DNA of 11,897 nucleotides, taken from NCBI GenBank assembly GCA_902494545.1, contig CABUTP010000025.1:1-11897 (forward strand), written 5' to 3'. The translations under genes and the position numbers were made by a program. Shown in pieces: positions 6,323 through 11,897 of this stretch; the first letter of the stretch is position 1; every line of letters starts with the position of its first letter. The DNA comes from an uncultured Collinsella sp. (GTDB lineage Bacteria > Actinomycetota > Coriobacteriia > Coriobacteriales > Coriobacteriaceae). The notes under the pieces are model-generated. The model was not told the origin of the DNA and did no database searches. It worked only from the letters and a program-made list of their open reading frames with translations.

Positions 6323-7885
6323 CTACTTACCGTCGTCGTCCTGGGCTTCATCGCGCGCGTAGAGCTCCAGCATGCGGCGGCGGTATTCGTGCACGGCGAG
6401 CTTGGCGCGCTCCAGGCGGCGGCGCTCACGCGGAGTCAGCTTGGACGGGTCGATCTCGTCGCCATAGGTCTTATCGGCAAGAAGATGCGCCGCGTCCACG
6501 ATGCGGGCATCGATGTGGCCGCTCGCCGCCTCGGCGGAAAGACGCTCGGCAATCGTATCGAGCGTAGGCAGGCCCTCGAATACGCGACCATGTCCATGCG
6601 AGGTCAGCAGCTCGTGCTCGCGCGCGAGCAGGCTCGCCAAATCGTGATGGGCGCGCAGGATGTCAAGTGCATCGGATGGATGCTCGGCAACCTCTGCCAC
6701 GGCGGCGACCGGCGCGGCGTCGACCACGCGGTAGAAGAGCTGCGCGAGCAATGGCATCAAGAACACCGTGATGGCACCGGCGGCAACCATGACCGACGCA
6801 ATATCTTGCGACAGCGCGCCCGCGTTGACGGCAACGCTCGTAACGGCAACGATGATCGGCAGCGCCGTGGTGCAGTACAGGGCCACGGTAATGCGACCAT
6901 ACGCCGACACATCGCGCGTCGCAGGACAAATGCTCATAGAGATGAGAATGGGCACGGCGCGAATGATCAGCAACGCCACGATAAAGCCCGCGAGCAGCCC
7001 GGGGCGCGACGCCACGGCCGTCAGTTCGATCTTTGCGCCCGACACGGTAAAGAACACCGGAATCAAAAAGCCGTAGGCCAGGCCGTCGAGCTTAGTCTCG
7101 AGCGTATGGTTGCCCTCGGGGATGATATAGCGCAGGACAAAGCCGGCGGCAAAAGAACCCAACACGATATCGAGATCAAAGACGGCCGAGAATGCCACGA
7201 GCGTGACCAGGATGAGCACCGTCAGGCGCACGAAGGTCTGCGACGTGGTATCGGCGCGTTCCTCGACAAACGCAAAGAAGCGGCTGCCGACGCGCTTGGA
7301 GCGGCTCGGGACCACGGCCAGCAACACGCAGACCACCGCAAACAAGCCAAGGATTACAAGCGTCTGGATGCCAGTGCGAGCAGACAGCAGCACCGACATG
7401 GCGAGCACGGGACCGAGCTCGCCCCAAGTGCCATACGCGAGAATCGAGTCACCAACACGCGTGCCGGTGAGCGAGCGCTCGCGCATGATGGGCACGAGCG
7501 TGCCGAGCGCCGTAGAAGTGAGGGCAAGCGTCACGGCGATACCGTCGAAATGACTGACCGAGAACCACGGGGTAAAGCGCACGGCAAGCCAGGCGATACC
7601 AAACGTGACGACCCACGTCGCCAAGCCGTAGCGCCCCTCGACGCCCGTGATGCTCTTGGGGTCGATCTCAAAGCCGGCAAGCAGGAACAAAAAGGCCAGG
7701 CCCAGCTCGGACACAAGCGAGACCTCAGCATCTACATGGATGACGCCGAGCATATGGGGTCCCAGCACCGCGCCGAGCACGAGCAAAAAGACCGTCTCGG
7801 GAACGGGCTTTCCGGGAATCGCCGAGGCGATGAAGGGGCTTGCAAAGGCCACGAGCGCGATGATGGCGAGTGAAACGAATGCCAT
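6323..7885 (-). CDS. Cation:proton antiporter, CPA2 family (Na+/H+ exchanger domain)
   Basis: This integral membrane protein of 520 residues should exchange Na+ or K+ for protons across the cytoplasmic membrane. Residues 1 to about 386 form many hydrophobic helices with CPA2 hallmarks: an early GAVLGPHMLG, LGLAFLFLLAGFEID, an ALTSTALGTLVP stretch, and LGSFAAGFVLRY at residues 242-253, like the LGAFLAG motif of Kef proteins. At the core position where relatives carry Asp (for example QD or DD), I read TWGELGP with Glu156. The tail, residues 387-520, is hydrophilic and charged, with an Arg/Lys/Glu-rich end. It shows no Rossmann-type GxGxxG motif, so there is no obvious RCK/TrkA-N domain. The ATG at 7885 has AAAGG 6 nt upstream. 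Transcribed divergently from purL and convergently to the SDR gene. Ion specificity is not readable. Confidence 0.88.
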   Translation of the reverse strand: MAFVSLAIIALVAFASPFIASAIPGKPVPETVFLLVLGAVLGPHMLGVIHVDAEVSLVSELGLAFLFLLAGFEIDPKSITGVEGRYGLATWVVTFGIAWLAVRFTPWFSVSHFDGIAVTLALTSTALGTLVPIMRERSLTGTRVGDSILAYGTWGELGPVLAMSVLLSARTGIQTLVILGLFAVVCVLLAVVPSRSKRVGSRFFAFVEERADTTSQTFVRLTVLILVTLVAFSAVFDLDIVLGSFAAGFVLRYIIPEGNHTLETKLDGLAYGFLIPVFFTVSGAKIELTAVASRPGLLAGFIVALLIIRAVPILISMSICPATRDVSAYGRITVALYCTTALPIIVAVTSVAVNAGALSQDIASVMVAAGAITVFLMPLLAQLFYRVVDAAPVAAVAEVAEHPSDALDILRAHHDLASLLAREHELLTSHGHGRVFEGLPTLDTIAERLSAEAASGHIDARIVDAAHLLADKTYGDEIDPSKLTPRERRRLERAKLAVHEYRRRMLELYARDEAQDDDGK

Positions 7886-8069
7886 GTGATGCCTTTCTCT
7901 TGTTTGCGCATCACTGTAGCACCCTCGCCGTCCTCAACGCGCCGCGAGCTGTCGTATCATAGTGAGGTTTACAAACATGTGGCTCAAGGCGACCGCAGGG
8001 CAGACCCCGCAAACCGACCGCTGCCGCATACCGTACCGTACGCCCAACCGATCAGGAAGGCAGGAACCA
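7886..8069. promoter_or_regulatory. Divergent promoter region between the antiporter gene and purL
   Basis: No gene is seen in this 184-nt gap. For purL (plus), TATCAT at 7955-7960 matches five of six -10 positions but lacks a clear -35; it would give a leader of about 100 nt. For the antiporter gene (minus), an extended -10, TGCTACAGT, is read from 7921 down to 7913 and gives a leader of roughly 20 nt. I see no recognisable purine riboswitch. Both promoters are tentative. Confidence 0.35.
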
Positions 8070-11000
8070 ATGGTCTCTCGTATCTACGTGGAGAAGAAAC
8101 CCGGGTTCGACGTCGAGGCTCAGCAGCTCAAGGGCGAGCTGACCGAGATTCTCGGCATCAAGGGCATCGAGGCCCTGAGGATCATCAACCGCTACGACGT
8201 CGAGGGCATCGACGAGGAGCTTTTCCGCTCCTGCGTGCCGACCGTCTTTAGCGAGCCCCAGGTCGATGTGACCTACGACGAGCTCCCCGCAAGCGATGGC
8301 GCCGTCTTTGCCGTCGAATTCCTGCCTGGCCAGTTTGACCAGCGCGCCGACTCCGCCAGCGAGTGCGTGCAGCTCATCAGCCAGGGCGAGCGCCCCGCCG
8401 TGCGCTCCACCAAGGTCTATATGATCTCGGGCGCTCTGGACGAGGCCGCCATCGAGGCCATCAAGCACTACGTGGTGAATCCCGTCGAGGCCCGCATCGC
8501 CTCGCTCGACCTGCCCGAGACGCTGTACATGGAGACCCCCGAGCCCCAGCCCGTCGAAGTGCTCGACGGCTTCCGCGAGCTCGATGAGGCCGGCCTTGCC
8601 GCCTTTATCGCCGATCGCGGCCTTGCCATGGACGAGGCGGACATCGCCTTCTGCCAGCAGTACTTCCGCGATGAGGACCGCGACCCCACCATCACCGAGA
8701 TCCGCGTAATCGACACCTATTGGTCCGACCACTGCCGCCACACCACTTTCGGCACCGTCCTGGACGACGTGACGATCGATGACGCCGTGGTGCAGCAAGC
8801 CTTCGACCGCTACATGGAGATGCGCCACGAGCTCGGTCGCGACGCCAAGCCCGTCTGCCTCATGGACATGGGTACCATCGGCGCCAAGTACCTTAAGAAG
8901 ACCGGCGTCATGACCGATGTCGATGAGTCCGAGGAGATCAACGCCTGCACCGTCAAGGTGAAGGTCGATGTCGATGGCGAGGACCAGGACTGGCTGTTCC
9001 TCTTTAAGAACGAGACCCACAACCACCCGACCGAGATCGAGCCCTTCGGCGGTGCCGCCACCTGCGTGGGCGGCGCCATCCGCGACCCGCTCTCGGGCCG
9101 CAGCTACGTGTACCAGGCCATGCGTGTCACCGGCGCCGGCGACCCCACCGTCCCCGTGTCTGAGACGCTCGAGGGCAAGCTGCCGCAGCGCAAGCTCGTG
9201 ACTACTGCCGCCGCCGGCTACTCCAGCTACGGCAACCAGATCGGCCTTGCCACCGGCCAGGTCAACGAGCTCTATCACCCCGGCTACGTGGCCAAGCGCA
9301 TGGAGGTCGGCGCCGTCGTGGGCGCTACCCCGGCAAACCACGTGCGCCGCGAGTGCCCCGCCCCCACCGACAAGATCATCCTGCTGGGCGGCCGCACCGG
9401 CCGTGACGGCATCGGCGGCGCCACCGGCTCCTCCAAGACTCAGAACACCGAGTCCATCGAGACCTCGGGCGCCGAGGTCCAGAAGGGCAACGCCCCGGTC
9501 GAGCGCAAGTTGCAGCGTCTGTTCCGCCGCGGCGACGCCTGCCGTCTGATCAAGCGCTGCAATGACTTTGGCGCTGGCGGCGTCTCGGTCGCCGTAGGCG
9601 AGCTTGCCGACGGCCTGTATGTCGACCTGGACACCGTGACCAAGAAGTACGACGGCCTGGACGGCACCGAGCTCGCCATCTCCGAGTCCCAGGAGCGTAT
9701 GGCCTGCGCCGTCGCCGACGGTGACGTCGAGGAGTTCATGGGCTACGCCGCCGAGGAGAACCTCGAGGCGACCGTTATCGCCGAGGTTACCGCCGAGCCG
9801 CGCATGCGCATGGCCTGGAACGGCGTTGCCATCGTCGATCTGTCCCGCGAGTTCCTCAACTCCAACGGCGCGCCCAAGCACCAGGTCGCCCACGTGTGCG
9901 CCCGCAGCGTGTGGCAGCCCAGCTGGGCCGGCACCACGCTTGCCGAGCGCATGACCTCGCTTGTCACCGACCTCAACGTTGCCTCCAACAAGGGCCTTTC
10001 CGAGCGCTTCGACTCCACCATCGGTGCCGCAACCGTGCTCATGCCCTTTGGCGGCAAGACGCAGCTCACCCCCAGCTCGGCCATGGTCGCCAAGTTCCCC
10101 GTGGACGGCGAGACCACCACGGCGAGCGCCATGGCATGGGGCTTTAACCCCTATCTGATGGAAGCCGACCAGTTTGCGGGCGCCTACCTGTCCGTGGTCG
10201 AGTCCATCGCCAAGCTCGTGGCTGCCGGCTTTGAGCACAAGCGCGCCTACCTCTCCTTCCAGGAGTACTTCGAGCGTCTGCGCACCGAGGCCGAGCGCTG
10301 GGGCAAGCCCACGGCAGCCGTCCTGGGCGCTCTCATGGCCCAAGTCGACCTGGGTGCCGGCGCCATCGGTGGCAAGGATTCCATGAGCGGCTCGTTTGAG
10401 GACGAGGCCGGCGAGCTCAACGTTCCACCGACTCTGATCAGCTTCGCTGTGGCCGTGGGCCGCGCGGCGCGCGCCGTCTCCCCTGAGTTCAAGGGCCTGA
10501 CGCACCGCGTCGTCCGCATCGCCCCCGCCACCTACGGCGAGGACTACCGCCCCGACGCCCAGCAGCTGCTCGCCGCGTTTGACGCCGTCGAGGCGTTCAC
10601 TGCTACCGGCGACGCCCTGGCCGTCTCCACGCCCGGCTACGGCTGCGGCGCCGAGAGCCTCTTTAAGATGTGTGTCGGCAACCAGATCGGCATCGAGCTT
10701 GCCGAGGATGTGGACGTGGAGAGCCTCTTCACCCCGCTCTATGGCAGCTTTATCGTCGAGCTCGCCGAGGATGCCGAGCTGCCCGAGGTCGCCGACGGCG
10801 TTGTCGTCGAGCCCCTGGGCACCACCGTCGAGGGCTATGTCATCGACACCGGCTCCGAGGTCATCGAGCTCGCCGAGCTCCAGGAGGCCTGGGAGAGCGG
10901 CATCGAGGGCGTCTTCGCCTACCGCAGCGCCGGCAAGACCCCCGAGGTCGAGTCCATCGACTTCCGCGCCAAGGATATCCACGTGTACGGCGGCGCCAAG

Positions 11001-11816
11001 ATCGCCCGCCCGCGCGTGATCATCCCCGTGTTCCCCGGCAACAACTGCGAGTACGACAGCGCCCGCGCCTTCCGTGCCGCCGGTGCCGAGGCCGACACCT
11101 TCGTGATCAACAACCTCACGCCCGAGGCCGTCGCCGAGAGCACCCACGAGCTTGCCCGCCGCATCCGCGCAAGCCAGATCGTCATGATCCCCGGCGGTTT
11201 CTCGGGCGGCGACGAGCCCGACGGCTCTGCCAAGTTCATCACGGCGTTCTTCCGCGCTCCCGAGGTCACCGAGGCAGTTCGCGACCTGCTCAAGGCCCGC
11301 GATGGCCTGATGCTGGGCATCTGCAACGGCTTCCAGGCCCTGGTCAAGCTCGGTCTGGTGCCCTACGGCGACATCGTCGACGCCACGCCCGATGCGCCCA
11401 CGCTGACGTTCAACACCATCGGTCGCCACCAGAGCCGCCTGGTGCGCACCCGCATCTCGTCCAACCTGTCCCCGTGGCTGTCTCAGTGCAGCCTGGACGA
11501 CCCCTACACCGTCGCCATCAGCCACGGCGAGGGCCGCTTTGTCGCCAATGATGAGGTGCTCGCCCAGCTCATTGCCAACGGCCAGGTCGCCACGCAGTAC
11601 GTGGGCGAGGACGGCAAGCCCAGCATGGATCTTTCCGTCAACCCCAACGGCTCCGCACTCGCCATCGAGGGCATCACGAGCCCCAACGGCCGCGTCCTGG
11701 GCAAGATGGGCCATGCCGAGCGTCGCGGCGACAACCTGTACCGCAACGTGCCCGAGCATGTCCCCGGCGACAAGTTCATGCCGATCTTTGAGAGCGGCGT
11801 AGCCTACTTCGCCTAA
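8070..11816 (+). CDS. purL: Phosphoribosylformylglycinamidine synthase, single-chain (PurL with fused PurQ-type glutaminase)
   Basis: This enzyme catalyses step 4 of purine synthesis: FGAR + ATP + glutamine gives FGAM. At 1248 residues it is the large single-chain type (E. coli enzyme about 1295). An N-terminal PurS-like region is followed by the linker motif DHCRHTTF (residues 220-227). The first synthase half has ETHNHPTEIEPFGGAATCVGG (from Glu315) and FGAGGVSVAVGELADG. The second half has GGKDSMSGSF (767-776). From about residue 982 there is a class I glutaminase with GGFSGGDE, the nucleophile Cys1085 in GICNGFQ, and His1215/Glu1217 in HAER. The frame is open from 7962. I chose ATG 8070 because a CAGGAA site lies just upstream and the protein then begins MVSRIYVEKKPG, as expected. 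No other pur gene is in the window. Expression is probably high, given strong C-ending codon use. Confidence 0.97.
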   Translation: MVSRIYVEKKPGFDVEAQQLKGELTEILGIKGIEALRIINRYDVEGIDEELFRSCVPTVFSEPQVDVTYDELPASDGAVFAVEFLPGQFDQRADSASECVQLISQGERPAVRSTKVYMISGALDEAAIEAIKHYVVNPVEARIASLDLPETLYMETPEPQPVEVLDGFRELDEAGLAAFIADRGLAMDEADIAFCQQYFRDEDRDPTITEIRVIDTYWSDHCRHTTFGTVLDDVTIDDAVVQQAFDRYMEMRHELGRDAKPVCLMDMGTIGAKYLKKTGVMTDVDESEEINACTVKVKVDVDGEDQDWLFLFKNETHNHPTEIEPFGGAATCVGGAIRDPLSGRSYVYQAMRVTGAGDPTVPVSETLEGKLPQRKLVTTAAAGYSSYGNQIGLATGQVNELYHPGYVAKRMEVGAVVGATPANHVRRECPAPTDKIILLGGRTGRDGIGGATGSSKTQNTESIETSGAEVQKGNAPVERKLQRLFRRGDACRLIKRCNDFGAGGVSVAVGELADGLYVDLDTVTKKYDGLDGTELAISESQERMACAVADGDVEEFMGYAAEENLEATVIAEVTAEPRMRMAWNGVAIVDLSREFLNSNGAPKHQVAHVCARSVWQPSWAGTTLAERMTSLVTDLNVASNKGLSERFDSTIGAATVLMPFGGKTQLTPSSAMVAKFPVDGETTTASAMAWGFNPYLMEADQFAGAYLSVVESIAKLVAAGFEHKRAYLSFQEYFERLRTEAERWGKPTAAVLGALMAQVDLGAGAIGGKDSMSGSFEDEAGELNVPPTLISFAVAVGRAARAVSPEFKGLTHRVVRIAPATYGEDYRPDAQQLLAAFDAVEAFTATGDALAVSTPGYGCGAESLFKMCVGNQIGIELAEDVDVESLFTPLYGSFIVELAEDAELPEVADGVVVEPLGTTVEGYVIDTGSEVIELAELQEAWESGIEGVFAYRSAGKTPEVESIDFRAKDIHVYGGAKIARPRVIIPVFPGNNCEYDSARAFRAAGAEADTFVINNLTPEAVAESTHELARRIRASQIVMIPGGFSGGDEPDGSAKFITAFFRAPEVTEAVRDLLKARDGLMLGICNGFQALVKLGLVPYGDIVDATPDAPTLTFNTIGRHQSRLVRTRISSNLSPWLSQCSLDDPYTVAISHGEGRFVANDEVLAQLIANGQVATQYVGEDGKPSMDLSVNPNGSALAIEGITSPNGRVLGKMGHAERRGDNLYRNVPEHVPGDKFMPIFESGVAYFA

Positions 11817-11853
11817 ACCTTTCCCATCGGGTACAATCCCTTCGGGTAACAAC

Positions 11854-11890
11854 ACCCGCCACCGACACATCCGGTGGCGGGTTCTTTTTT
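11854..11890 (+). terminator. Intrinsic terminator of purL
   Basis: A perfect 11-bp inverted repeat (ACCCGCCACCG at 11854-11864, complement at 11872-11882) with a 7-nt loop is followed by a T-rich tract ending in six T. It starts 37 nt after the purL stop. Confidence 0.94.
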
Positions 11891-11897
11891 GCTTCGC

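Noticed and set aside
6209..7873. A 554-codon plus-strand frame opposite the antiporter gene
   Set aside because: Very charged, repetitive composition without a recognisable domain. It begins inside the palindromic repeats and has no ribosome site.
11832..11837. TACAAT just after purL, a possible -10 for a downstream gene
   Set aside because: It has no good -35 at 16-18 nt and is followed within 20 nt by the strong purL terminator. A promoter with a built-in attenuator cannot be excluded, but nothing else supports it.
8052..11870. A 1272-codon open frame on the minus strand, opposite purL
   Set aside because: It is a mirror of the high-GC third positions of purL. Its translation is low-complexity (Gly, Ala, Asp, His, Val-rich), with no family resemblance, and purL itself is unmistakable.

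Overview
The window is a high-GC, tightly packed chromosomal segment with the look of a gut actinobacterium of the class Coriobacteriia, most likely Collinsella or a close relative. That assignment is an inference from composition, gene content and protein style. No rRNA, tRNA, CRISPR array, phage gene or transposase is visible.

Positions 1-2926 (minus strand) hold the start of a branched-chain amino acid ABC uptake operon. It reads substrate-binding lipoprotein (2926-1739), then the permease LivH (1599-718), then the permease LivM (708-1, cut by the window edge). The ATPases livG and livF would be expected just beyond position 1. Two hairpins sit between the binding-protein gene and livH, and the livM ribosome site overlaps the livH stop. 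The AT-rich leader of the operon (2927-3197) carries several inverted repeats. Behind it lies a broken paralogue of the binding-protein gene (3198-3541), which lacks its N-terminal part and an internal 123-codon block.

Positions 3736-5079 (plus) encode homoserine dehydrogenase (hom) with a C-terminal ACT domain, closed by a strong terminator. A short-chain dehydrogenase follows at 5294-6043 (plus). In length and motif spacing it closely resembles BaiA-type 3alpha-hydroxysteroid dehydrogenases, but it stands alone. Its terminator and a cluster of three 50-bp imperfect palindromes (6139-6311) separate it from a convergent CPA2-type cation:proton antiporter (7885-6323, minus). The antiporter is divergent from a large single-chain purL (8070-11816, plus), which closes with a terminator near the right edge.

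These are mostly housekeeping and nutrient functions: branched-chain amino acid import, the threonine/methionine branch of aspartate metabolism, step 4 of purine synthesis and ion homeostasis. I see no convincing new multi-gene system. The items most worth a second look are the palindromic repeat cluster, the orphan BaiA-like reductase, the deleted binding-protein copy, and a Glu in place of the usual core Asp of the antiporter.
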